A stretch of 64,000 nucleotides of DNA, taken from an uncultured Aquimarina sp. Lineage in GTDB: Bacteria; Bacteroidota; Bacteroidia; Flavobacteriales; Flavobacteriaceae. Below are positions 45,281 to 54,133 of this stretch, in pieces. Made by a program: the position numbers and the translations under genes. How positions within the stretch are numbered: the first letter of the stretch is position 1; every line of letters begins with the position of its first letter. The notes under the pieces were generated by a model. The model was not told where the DNA came from. It saw only the letters and a list, made by a program, of their open reading frames with translations, and did not search any database. Where the stretch lies: NCBI GenBank assembly GCA_947498455.1, contig CANMKK010000002.1, positions 1 through 64,000 on the forward strand, given 5' to 3'.

Positions 45281-47524
45281 ATGAAAAAAAACCCATATCA
45301 AGTATCAAATACTTTTTTTTTAAGAACGCCCATTTTATCATTGGACTTTTATAATGACCTTACTAGTGAAGAAGAGATTTCAAATGAAAGGATAGTGGAA
45401 ATATGTAAATCAGATATTATACAAGAAGCTTTATTTTTAGCTTCTCCTTCCTTATTTAAAACTTTAAAAAAATGGTTTAACGGAGATCTAACTGATAAGA
45501 AAAAAATTAAAGCACTGAAGCTTTCACTGTTTAAATATTTAACAAGAATGTCTTCTCGTTGTATTCCATTTGGAACTTTTGCAGGAATGACAACTGGCAA
45601 TTTTATTATAAGGGAAAGCGAGTTGGTTATTGATAAAGTAGAAAACCATCAAAAACATACACGTTTGGACATGAATTATTTGGTTGCTCTATCTCAAAAG
45701 ATTTCTGACATTCCCATAATAAAAAATCAGTTATACTTTTTTCCGAATACAAGTATGTATACCATAGGAAATGAAATTAGATATGTTGAATATTTTTATC
45801 AAAAAGGAGAAAGAAAACATAATGTAATGTCTGTAAGTAATTCAAAATACTTGCAAAGTATTTTGAAAAAGGCGTACAATGGTAGAAAAATAAATGATCT
45901 CATATGGGATCTAATGGAGGACGATATTAATGAGGAAACTGCTCGCAATTTTGTATTTGAATTGATAGACAATCAGTTTTTGGTGAGTGAAATAGAGCCT
46001 TCTGTTTCTGGAGATGACTTTTTATCGCAGATAAACCAGATAGTATCTAAATTACCGGGAGCAGAACAAATAAAATTTGTTTTAGACGAAATAGAAACTA
46101 ATATAAAAGAGTTAGATAGACATATTGGGTTAAAAGAGAAGCAATACTCAGAATTAGTAAGGCTTATTAAAAAAATTGATATAGATTTTGATATTAAATA
46201 TCAATTTCAAGTTGACTTAAAAATAAACACCTTGAAAAGCTCTTTAAACGCTAATTATAAAAAAATGGCTTTAAAAGCTTTTAGTGTTTTAAGAAAAATA
46301 ACACGAAAACGAACAAATGGAAACCTTTCAGATTTTGCTAGATCATTTAAAGAAAGATATGGAGATAAGAAAATGGATTTGGCATATGTTCTCGATCCTG
46401 AGATAGGAATAGGTTTTTTGCAAAATCAACTACTGGGGGAAGGAGATATTAATCCCCTGTTAGATGATCTGATAATAATTCAAGAGCCTAAAGTAGAAGA
46501 CTCGACGTTAAAATGGTCTATATTAAACACTATTGTTTTAAAGAAAGTAGAAGAAGCAAAACAAAAAAAACAACATTCTATTTCTTTGACTGATAATGAT
46601 TTAGAGTATTTGGATGCTCAATTAGATTGGGATGATATTGGTTGTAGTACATCAACCATAGCCGAAATATATAGGTTAGATGGTAAACAAATGATAATGA
46701 TTAACGGTATAGGTCATACCAGTGCCTCCAATCTTGTAAATAGGTTAGGTCATATAGATAAAAAAATTTTAATTGAAATTGAAGAAATCTCTGAGATAGA
46801 AAAGGAATATTATAATGGAAAAATTGTAGCAGAAATTATTCATTTGCCTGAAGATCGAGTAGGTAATATTTTGATACGTCCTACTACAAGAGATTTTGAA
46901 ATTCCATATATGGCAAAATCGAACTTAGACAAGAAGAAACAAATAAATATTAACGATATACAAGTATCTGTAAATTTAAAGAATCGGGTAATACTGACCT
47001 CTAAAAAACTTGGTAAAGAAATTATTCCCTATCTATCAACAGCTCATTTTTACAATCATCATGATTCCCTTCCCGTATATCAATTCTTGTGTAATATTCA
47101 GTCTCAATATTCACAATCTCTTACTTTTAACTTTTTGCCCATAGAAACTCAGTTCATTCCGAGGATCGAATTTGAAAATGTAATTTTACAAAAAGCTATA
47201 TGGAATATCAATAGAAAAGAAATTGAAGAGCTTAATGAGATTATAGTAAATAAAAACGAAAAAACTAAGATTATTGAGAAGTGTAATGAATTTAGGATTA
47301 AAAGAAATTTGCCTCAATATGTTTCGTTAGTTGAGGGCGACAATGAGCTTTTGATAAATTTTAAAAATATTACATCCTTACAAATGTTTCAAGGAATTAT
47401 AAAAAATAATTTTACAATACAATTAAAAGAATTTCTTTTTAATGAAGACACAAATATGGTATTGGATTGTGATAATAATAAATTTTCTAATCAAATATTG
47501 TTAACGTTTTACAAGGAGAGATAA
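45281..47524 (+). CDS. lanB: Lantibiotic dehydratase, glutamylation part (split LanB)
   Basis: About 747 residues. It has the LanB N-terminal features: NPYQVSNTFFLRTPILSLDFY at the start (split: SNTFFLRTP, LSLDFY), LTRMSSRCIPFGTFAGM around 85-101, and DMNYLVAL. In full-length LanB (about 1000 residues) this part uses glutamyl-tRNA to glutamylate Ser/Thr of the precursor, and a C-terminal domain of about 280 residues eliminates glutamate. Here the protein ends without the latter, which is encoded next. An ATG at 45260 lies inside lanC; I prefer the one at 45281. Confidence 0.9.
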   Translation: MKKNPYQVSNTFFLRTPILSLDFYNDLTSEEEISNERIVEICKSDIIQEALFLASPSLFKTLKKWFNGDLTDKKKIKALKLSLFKYLTRMSSRCIPFGTFAGMTTGNFIIRESELVIDKVENHQKHTRLDMNYLVALSQKISDIPIIKNQLYFFPNTSMYTIGNEIRYVEYFYQKGERKHNVMSVSNSKYLQSILKKAYNGRKINDLIWDLMEDDINEETARNFVFELIDNQFLVSEIEPSVSGDDFLSQINQIVSKLPGAEQIKFVLDEIETNIKELDRHIGLKEKQYSELVRLIKKIDIDFDIKYQFQVDLKINTLKSSLNANYKKMALKAFSVLRKITRKRTNGNLSDFARSFKERYGDKKMDLAYVLDPEIGIGFLQNQLLGEGDINPLLDDLIIIQEPKVEDSTLKWSILNTIVLKKVEEAKQKKQHSISLTDNDLEYLDAQLDWDDIGCSTSTIAEIYRLDGKQMIMINGIGHTSASNLVNRLGHIDKKILIEIEEISEIEKEYYNGKIVAEIIHLPEDRVGNILIRPTTRDFEIPYMAKSNLDKKKQININDIQVSVNLKNRVILTSKKLGKEIIPYLSTAHFYNHHDSLPVYQFLCNIQSQYSQSLTFNFLPIETQFIPRIEFENVILQKAIWNINRKEIEELNEIIVNKNEKTKIIEKCNEFRIKRNLPQYVSLVEGDNELLINFKNITSLQMFQGIIKNNFTIQLKEFLFNEDTNMVLDCDNNKFSNQILLTFYKER

Positions 47525-47529
47525 GGATT

Positions 47530-48399
47530 ATGAGTGAGTTAGTTAAAAGAAATTTTATAATAGGAGATAATTGGGTTTATTTCAAAATTTATACGGGCTA
47601 TAATTTAAGTGATTCCATTTTACTCGTTGATCTTAGAATTGTTATAGAGAAATTAAAAAAGTTAGGAGTTATAAGTAAATGGTTCTATATAAGATATGCA
47701 GATCCGGAATATCACTTAAGAGTTAGGTTTTTTGTAGAAAATAAAGAGGATGTTTTTTTAGTAATTTCAAAAATGAATGCGCAGTTCAAATGGCATATTG
47801 ATGAGGGTGTTATTTGGCGGTATCAAATGGATACTTATGAAAGAGAGATTGAAAGATATGGAAATCAAGTAATTACAGAATCTGAGACACTTTTTTATTA
47901 TGATAGTGAACTTGTTTTAAAATTAGTAGGCCTTGTCGAAGAGTATCAGTCTGAAAATTTAAGATGGTTATTGGCAATAATGTCTATTGATTTTTATTTA
48001 GACTGTTTTGGTCTGCCAGAGGAGAATAAAATAAATTTTACAAAAGTATCAAGAGACTCATTAAATAAGATTTATAGTGGTGAACATAAATCATTAACCC
48101 CCCAGTTAAATAAGAAATATCAATTGAAAAAGGAAGTAATTAAAGAGTTTCTGAATTCAAATATATTTCAAGGAAATCATTTAACCTCAATAAAGGAAAT
48201 TTTTTCCGATAAACGAATAGAGCATGTAACAAAGCGTATTATTATTAAAAATGGAGATAAGAATACAGAAATTTCGTCCTATATCCATATGTGCTTAAAT
48301 AGGTTGTTTAAGACAAGAAATACCTTTAACGAATATATATCCTATGATTTTTTATATCGTTATTATATGAGTGAAAAATATGCTAAAAAAGATAAATAA
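47530..48399 (+). CDS. Lanthipeptide dehydratase elimination domain protein (split LanB C-terminal part)
   Basis: A 289-residue protein of the thiopeptide-type biosynthesis / Lant_dehydr_C family. It starts with the family-like NWVYFKIYTGYNLSDSIL (about 14-31) and has WFYIRYADPEYHLRVRF (about 56-72, with R-Y-x-D-x-x-x-H-L-R-x-R), the conserved signature, and a C-terminal HMCLNRLF. This domain removes glutamate from the glutamylated precursor to give Dha and Dhb. It starts 5 bases after the other dehydratase part, so both should act as a complex. The split is as in thiopeptide systems and in the pinensin cluster of Chitinophaga. Confidence 0.9.
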   Translation: MSELVKRNFIIGDNWVYFKIYTGYNLSDSILLVDLRIVIEKLKKLGVISKWFYIRYADPEYHLRVRFFVENKEDVFLVISKMNAQFKWHIDEGVIWRYQMDTYEREIERYGNQVITESETLFYYDSELVLKLVGLVEEYQSENLRWLLAIMSIDFYLDCFGLPEENKINFTKVSRDSLNKIYSGEHKSLTPQLNKKYQLKKEVIKEFLNSNIFQGNHLTSIKEIFSDKRIEHVTKRIIIKNGDKNTEISSYIHMCLNRLFKTRNTFNEYISYDFLYRYYMSEKYAKKDK

Positions 48400-48634
48400 A
48401 GATTTACCAAAGAAATAGATGCTTTTGTGAATCTGGAACTATAGATGAGCTTATTTTTTTAAGGATTTCATTAAAAAACTGTATACTAGATTAATTTTTA
48501 GGAATAAAAATGATTTGATAGCCTTACTCTTCATATTCTCTTTTGTTCAATACGAATTCTGATCAATTCTGAACGAATTCTTTTCCAAGAGTCGCGATTA
48601 CTAATAAGTTGTGCAGTTATACAAAGTGTTGTGC

Positions 48635-48642
48635 TATTTTTG
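48635..48642 (+). promoter_or_regulatory. Candidate -7 element for the chitinase gene
   Basis: TATTTTTG followed by C fits TAnnTTTG. It lies 109 bases before the chitinase start, within the 350-base gap after the lanthipeptide cluster. The rest of that gap shows no gene. Confidence 0.35.
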
Positions 48643-48751
48643 CACTCCTGATTTTCGTTTTTTGAATACAACTAATGTACACACATTATTTATAAGTATT
48701 AAATGAAAATTATGAAACAAACCTCCCACTTTTATTAACAAAATTTTTATT

Positions 48752-50485
48752 ATGAAAAGATCTATTTATTTTACTATGTTACTTGTTATAGTAACTAGTG
48801 TTTATGGTTATGGACAATACACATTTCAGGATTGTTACGATGCATATAATCAGGAGAATGCGCCATTTAACCAAGGAGACAAAGCTTCTCTAGATGGTAT
48901 TAATTACGAAGCTAAGTATTGGGTTGATACTCCGCCTCCAGGCGAAGCTTGGAGTAACAGTGGAGCTTGTGGGGATGCTTCTGGGGTAATTGGACCTGAG
49001 TTTGCTGGAAAAAGAAGAGTAATTGGGTATATGCCAACCTGGCAAGAAGAGTATGATTTTTCTACATATGATCCTTCTAAAATTTCACACGTTATTGTTT
49101 CTTTTTTAGATTTTAAAGCGGTGGATATAGGAGATGTATATGATAATATGGATTATACGAGTAATGATTTCGTATCAGAAATTAAATTTTCTGAAAAATC
49201 TGTAAAAGACGTTGATTCCGTATTAACGCATAGCAGTACCAATCTATTAAGTGTTTCTAGAGCAGCGAATACCAAGGTTATGGTAGCTATAGGAGGTGCA
49301 ATTGATTATGGTTTTTTATGGTTAATGAATAAGTACTATGATGATGATCAAAAAATAACACAAATAGCACAGTTAATGGTAGACTATGTAGAGTCTAGAG
49401 GATTAGATGGTATTGATTTAGATATGGAATGCTGGTGGGTTGATAGCAATGTTAACAAAACAGTCGAAGATGGTGGTAGATTAAGAGGGAGTAATTTTGG
49501 AGGTGAAGATCAAGGGCCTCATGTAGCAGGGATAGGTATTACTAGATTAGCCAAAAAAATCAAAGAATTAAAACCAGATATTCTGTTGTCATCTGTTGTG
49601 TTTGGTACAGCGTGGTACGGAAACAATTATGATGAAGAAATGGCTGATTATTTAGACTGGATCGGAATATTCACTTATGATTTTACAGGTTCTTGGAATG
49701 AAACACCATTTGGACCACATGGAGCATTGCGTAAATTACCATTGGATACTTATACACATCAAAGTGCAGATAATCCAATATATTCTGGAGAGGAAGTTTT
49801 GGAATATTGGATGGGGATTGCAGCTCCAGTTTGGAATCATGATGGAGGTTTTGATATAGAAAGAAATAAACTATGTATTGGTGCACCTTTTTATGGGTAT
49901 GATTTCTCTACAAAAAAACCAAATGGTGGTAATGGATATGAATTTGAAAGATATGCTGATATTGTAGCAAAATATCCAGATGCTCCAACATCTTATGATC
50001 CTAAATCTCCAGGTGCTTTTAATGGTAATATTAATCAGAACGGAGAAGATATATACTATGAAACCCCAATGCGAATTCGTGAGAAGATGAAATTTGTGTA
50101 TGACTATGGGCATCAGGGAATCATCATTTGGGAATTAACACAAGATTTAAATCCAGAGCATCAACACAGTTTATTGAAGCATATCGCTGATGAAAATGAA
50201 ATACAATGTGCTAATGCAGGATTAAGTTGTGATGCATCCTTATCGGTTGATACTTTTGATGAAGTAATTAAAGAGGTAAAGTTGTTCTTTAGTAACAATG
50301 CGATACACTATGATTTTTCACTTCTTCAGAACAACCCATCAAGTATCGAAATTTTTGATTTAACGGGTAGAAAAATAAAATCAGAAGAAATAAAGAGTAA
50401 TAAAGGTAGTTTTTCGTTTAATACTACAACAGGAATATATGTTGTTAAAGGAACTAATGTGTCTAAATTGATACATGTGTATTAA
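48752..50485 (+). CDS. GH18 chitinase with secretion sorting tail
   Basis: A 577-residue secreted enzyme. A Sec signal peptide (about 1-21, ending VYGYGQ) is followed by a small Trp- and Tyr-containing module (about 22-75; YWVDTPPPGEAWSNSG), resembling a CBM5/12 chitin-binding domain. The catalytic TIM barrel of glycoside hydrolase family 18 runs from about 88 to 480, with KVMVAIGG and the catalytic motif DGIDLDME (219-226), whose E226 is the acid. The end (about 500-577; IEIFDLTGRKIKSEE, GIYVVKGTNVSKLIHVY) is a type A sorting domain for type IX secretion. It should hydrolyse chitin outside the cell. Confidence 0.93.
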   Translation: MKRSIYFTMLLVIVTSVYGYGQYTFQDCYDAYNQENAPFNQGDKASLDGINYEAKYWVDTPPPGEAWSNSGACGDASGVIGPEFAGKRRVIGYMPTWQEEYDFSTYDPSKISHVIVSFLDFKAVDIGDVYDNMDYTSNDFVSEIKFSEKSVKDVDSVLTHSSTNLLSVSRAANTKVMVAIGGAIDYGFLWLMNKYYDDDQKITQIAQLMVDYVESRGLDGIDLDMECWWVDSNVNKTVEDGGRLRGSNFGGEDQGPHVAGIGITRLAKKIKELKPDILLSSVVFGTAWYGNNYDEEMADYLDWIGIFTYDFTGSWNETPFGPHGALRKLPLDTYTHQSADNPIYSGEEVLEYWMGIAAPVWNHDGGFDIERNKLCIGAPFYGYDFSTKKPNGGNGYEFERYADIVAKYPDAPTSYDPKSPGAFNGNINQNGEDIYYETPMRIREKMKFVYDYGHQGIIIWELTQDLNPEHQHSLLKHIADENEIQCANAGLSCDASLSVDTFDEVIKEVKLFFSNNAIHYDFSLLQNNPSSIEIFDLTGRKIKSEEIKSNKGSFSFNTTTGIYVVKGTNVSKLIHVY

Positions 50486-50544
50486 TGAACTACTGTTTTA
50501 ATAACAACTGGTAGAACTCATCAACTATATATTATAAATTCCCT

Positions 50545-50577
50545 AAAAGCCTTATTTGCATCGCAAATAAGGCTTTT
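50545..50577 (+). terminator. Intrinsic terminator of the chitinase gene
   Basis: The arms AAAAGCCTTATTTGC and its complement enclose a 3-base loop, and the T-rich right arm continues into TTTTTCT. It lies 60 bases after the stop codon and may act in both directions. Confidence 0.88.
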
Positions 50578-50639
50578 TCTATAAATAATAGAGATATTTT
50601 ATATGATTTACAGATGAGAATATAATAACCTGAGTTCAA

Positions 50640-51080
50640 CTGTTATTTAGCTAAAAATCAGTCCGCTATGTTTTGTTGTCAGATCGAGGCATCCGACAAA
50701 AATTTTATCCAGTGTTTGTGTTGACGTTCCAAAGCAGGGCTTTGAAAACCTTTTTTCACCAGTATAAGATTTATTTTGCGTTAAAAAATCTTGAAGCCTT
50801 GGAAAGATTTTAGCAAAATCAATCTGGTTTTGTCGAAGACAAAAATACCTTGAAAAAAGCGCCTTTTCTTTTGTTTTCCAACGCGCCAGCTGGCGCACTC
50901 TTATCAGAGCCCCCTTTGGGCGAGCAAAGAAAATGAAAAAAGTTAAATCAAAGAATATAGGATTAAATTTAAATACCAGTAAATATTTGAAAAACAGATT
51001 TTTATAAAACACGTCAATGGTAGCGCAATCGAGATCTATTGACTTGATAGATAAAAACAATCTATCGATTGCGCTCTAGG
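50640..51080. repeat. Non-coding block with palindromes, probably a decayed dispersed repeat
   Basis: This block is less AT-rich than its surroundings. It contains the perfect 14-base palindrome GCGCCAGCTGGCGC (50883-50896), a motif with GGGCGAGCAAAGAAAA (50917-50932), and the inverted pair AGCGCAATCG (51022-51031) / CGATTGCGCT (51066-51075). A minus-strand open frame of 137 codons runs through it but resembles no protein I know. The palindromes suggest a repeat or mobile-element remnant. I cannot compare with the rest of the genome. Confidence 0.45.
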
Positions 51081-51277
51081 AGATAAAACAGGAGCACAAT
51101 ACAATAATATTCTGGAAATTAAATGTTTAATAATCGACCTCAGGTTAATAGCAAAAGAAGCAATTTTAGTCCGTAATTTCATTTGAGAAATGGTATTAAT
51201 ATTTCACAACCAACCAAAAGTTTTCAAAAAGACAACTTTTTTCAAGTATAACACATTGATTATAATTATGTTATAAG

Positions 51278-51438
51278 TTTATAAAGTCTGGTTTTTGAGA
51301 ATTTATCTTTTAAAGTATTTCAAGATATAATTCAATATATTTTATTAATTAAAAGTGTAATTCAATGATAATCAATTAGTCATGGTTCTTAACTCTAGTA
51401 GCGAAGCGATCTTGATTCAAAAGTATCGGATGCTAGTG
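51278..51438 (+). repeat. Direct repeat copy 1 (partner at 60726-60904)
   Basis: This stretch aligns along its whole length with 60726-60904, from TTTATAAAG to GATGCTAGTG, with about 80-85 percent identity by eye. The other copy has about 20 extra bases near its end, including GCTGAGCTTGTCGAAG. It ends in the motif TCGGATGCTAGTG seen at other repeats. The first 190 bases after the palindromic block (51081-51277) show no feature. No gene is within. Confidence 0.75.
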
Positions 51439-51535
51439 CTAATATTTTTAAATACAGTATCCATACTTTTTTGGTATTAATTTTGTTTTATATTCGTTGA
51501 GAAGTATAAACAATTTTGAAAATTGTAAAAAAATA

Positions 51536-52042
51536 ATGATGAGACATCTTAAATCTATATGTACTAAAATAAGCATAGTTGGCATATTAGCTATATTCAC
51601 ACAATGTGCCACAAGCCAGAAGATAGATAAGGCTGCTCCGGTATCTTTTAAGTCACCATACTTCCAGAAGTGGGTTGCAGGTGTGCAAGGTGGTGGATCT
51701 GGTTTTACAATATATCTTCCGTTAAGTTCCGAAACTGATATAGAACTAAATGAGATTTATTTTAAAGGTAAAAAAGTGGAGCTATTACTAAGAAGTGATA
51801 AGCCTATTTATGTAGGACGGTATACCGATCCAAATTCGATTAGAAGAGATCTGGTCATGAGTAGCGATCCTAAAGAAGAGTTTAAAAATCAAGTTCCAAT
51901 TATAGAAGATAAAATACCTTTTGAGTTAAAAGGGAATGAATGTGTAATTGCTTATACGAAGGACGGTAAAAAAGGGTATTTTAAATTTGATGGACTAAAA
52001 GAAAAAGAAATACTGGCATATCCATCAGCACCAAAACAATAA
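51536..52042 (+). CDS. Small lipoprotein of unknown function
   Basis: About 168 residues from ATG 51536 (or 51539). A lipoprotein signal, ICTKISIVGILAIFTQC, ends with the lipidated Cys in a lipobox IFTQC, followed by ATSQKID. The mature domain (WVAGVQGGGSGFTIYLPL, then a basic and acidic strand-rich part) is probably beta-rich; I do not recognise it as more than a flavobacterial hypothetical. A TTG at 51497 would extend the frame by 13 residues but spoils the signal peptide. It precedes a flippase gene by about 35 bases. Confidence 0.72.
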   Translation: MMRHLKSICTKISIVGILAIFTQCATSQKIDKAAPVSFKSPYFQKWVAGVQGGGSGFTIYLPLSSETDIELNEIYFKGKKVELLLRSDKPIYVGRYTDPNSIRRDLVMSSDPKEEFKNQVPIIEDKIPFELKGNECVIAYTKDGKKGYFKFDGLKEKEILAYPSAPKQ

Positions 52043-52077
52043 AAGTGTACTTTTAGAGTCACAATTAAAATTCTGAA

Positions 52078-53535
52078 TTGGGAGTATTTCAAAAACTTTT
52101 TAGGCAAACTTTTATCTATGGATTGGCAACAGTGCTTCCGCGTATGCTGTCATTTCTTTTGGTAATTGTTCATACGAGATATCTTGATGGGCCAATATCG
52201 TATGGTAGAGTTACCATTTTATTTTCTTGGATTATTGTATTCAATGTGCTATTAGCATACGGGATGGAAACTTCTTTTTTTAGATTTTTAAATCTGGATA
52301 AATTTAAAAGTAAAGTTACTAGTACATCTGCAATTTCTGTTGTGTTTTCAACATTGTTATTTCTTGTATTAGCATTTCTTTCTCGTGACTTGATTTCTCC
52401 CTTTTTGAATATCGAAAAGGAATTTTTAACCTACGTTATTTCAATTCTTGTACTAGATGCATTAGTAATCATCCCATTTGCTAGTCTAAGAGCACAAGAA
52501 AGACCTATTCGATATGCGGTTGTAAAAATTATTAATGTTATAATTTTCACTATACTTAATGTTTTCTTTTTAATATTTTTAAAGAGATGGTCTGAGAATA
52601 TAGAATGGCTTAAGGTTATTTATATAGAAGATTTTCAGGTTCAATATATTTTCATAGCTAATGCAATTGCAAGTGGTGTCACTCTTCTGTTAATGTTACC
52701 TTTTTACTTTAGAATAAAGTATCAATTCGATAAAGTGCTCTGGACAAAAATGATATTATATGGGGCTCCTATTTTAATTTCAGGTTTGGCATTTGCTATC
52801 AATGAACATTTTGATAAAATATTTCTTGAATGGATGTTAGGAGAAGAAAAAGGATTATTTGATTCGGGGGCATATTCGGCTTGTTATAAATTAGCATTAT
52901 TCATGACATTGTTTGCTACTGCTTTCAGAATGGGAGTAGAGCCGTTCTTTTTTAGTCATGCTAGAGATAAAAATGCACCAAAAACATATGCTATCATTAC
53001 AAAATACTTTGTCATTATCGGATCTTTAATTCTGATGGTGGTGATCGCATTTTCACAATTACTAAAAGTATTTATGATTAGAAAGCCAGAATATTGGGAA
53101 GCAATGGTTGTAGTACCTATTATTTTACTAGCCAATTTCTGCTTGGGAATTTATCATAATCTATCTGTTTGGTATAAAATAACCGATAGAACTAGGTTTG
53201 GAGCTTATATTTCTGTAATTGGTGCTGTAATCACTTTGGTTCTTAATTTTCTATTGATTCCCAAATATACATATGTAGGATCGGCTATTGCTACTTTAGC
53301 AGCCTACGGAATAATGATGGTATTATCCTGGTACTATGGGAGAAAATATTATCCAATTCCATATGATCTTAAAAAAATAGGAATGTATATGATCGTATCC
53401 ATAGGTTTTTCTATCATTTCATTTTATGTTTTTGATAGTAATTATATGATTTCTATCCCTTTATTACTTGGGTTTTTAGTAATTTTGTATGTTTTTGAAA
53501 AAGGGGAAATACAACAAATTTTAAAAAAAGAATAA
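52078..53535 (+). CDS. Oligosaccharide/lipid flippase family protein
   Basis: A 485-residue membrane protein of the MOP/MATE-type polysaccharide flippase group, with 12-14 helices starting at residue 6. GPISYGRVTILFSW near 38-51 and FDKIFLEWMLG near 245-255 are in the places expected. It is a second Wzx-like protein, not linked to the sugar cluster at the start of the window but beside a sugar nucleotidyltransferase. It may flip a lipid-linked precursor of lipopolysaccharide or peptidoglycan; the substrate is open. The start is TTG. Confidence 0.85.
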   Translation: MGVFQKLFRQTFIYGLATVLPRMLSFLLVIVHTRYLDGPISYGRVTILFSWIIVFNVLLAYGMETSFFRFLNLDKFKSKVTSTSAISVVFSTLLFLVLAFLSRDLISPFLNIEKEFLTYVISILVLDALVIIPFASLRAQERPIRYAVVKIINVIIFTILNVFFLIFLKRWSENIEWLKVIYIEDFQVQYIFIANAIASGVTLLLMLPFYFRIKYQFDKVLWTKMILYGAPILISGLAFAINEHFDKIFLEWMLGEEKGLFDSGAYSACYKLALFMTLFATAFRMGVEPFFFSHARDKNAPKTYAIITKYFVIIGSLILMVVIAFSQLLKVFMIRKPEYWEAMVVVPIILLANFCLGIYHNLSVWYKITDRTRFGAYISVIGAVITLVLNFLLIPKYTYVGSAIATLAAYGIMMVLSWYYGRKYYPIPYDLKKIGMYMIVSIGFSIISFYVFDSNYMISIPLLLGFLVILYVFEKGEIQQILKKE

Positions 53536-53567
53536 ACTCCTAAATACGGAAGTTTTTTAATACACAT

Positions 53568-54002
53568 ATGCAAGTACACATTATCAATAAATCAGAACAC
53601 GATTTACCGAATTATGAAACCATTGCTTCTGCAGGAATGGATCTAAGAGCCAATATAGATGAAGCCATTACTTTGGCGCCTTTAGAACGGACAATTATTA
53701 AAACGGGATTGTTTATAGAATTGCCTATAGGTTATGAAGCACAAGTACGCCCTAGAAGTGGATTGGCTGCAAAAAAAGGAGTTACAGTATTGAATGCTCC
53801 AGGTACTATTGATGCAGATTACAGAGGAGAAGTAGGCGTTATACTGGTCAATTTATCTAATGAAGATTTTACTATAGAAAATGGAGAGAGAATCGCTCAG
53901 ATGGTGATAGCAAAGCACGAAAGAGCAGAATGGGTAGAAGTTACCGAATTGTCAGATACCTCTAGAGGAGCTGGAGGTTTCGGAAGCACAGGAGTAAAAT
54001 AA
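53568..54002 (+). CDS. dut: dUTP diphosphatase
   Basis: A 144-residue trimeric dUTPase that hydrolyses dUTP to dUMP and keeps uracil out of DNA. All five motifs are visible: AGMDLRA (motif 1), [10 protein letters not shown] (2), [10 protein letters not shown] (3), [10 protein letters not shown] (4) and [10 protein letters not shown] (5). Length is that of the family. It starts 32 bases after the flippase gene. Confidence 0.97.
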   Translation: MQVHIINKSEHDLPNYETIASAGMDLRANIDEAITLAPLERTIIKTGLFIELPIGYEAQVRPRSGLAAKKGVTVLNAPGTIDADYRGEVGVILVNLSNEDFTIENGERIAQMVIAKHERAEWVEVTELSDTSRGAGGFGSTGVK

Positions 54003-54133
54003 TACCAATCATAAAATAGAAATAATTAGTATCTAATAATATAACAATGAAACGAGTCATAACAAGATTTTTGATAAATGCAAGAATGGTTCTTTGGCAC
54101 GTTTCATGTCATATCTAAACAATATTATAACAC

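Noticed and set aside
50647-51060. Minus-strand open frame of 137 codons
   Set aside because: It lies on palindromes and repeat-like DNA and resembles no protein family. I report the region as a repeat block instead.
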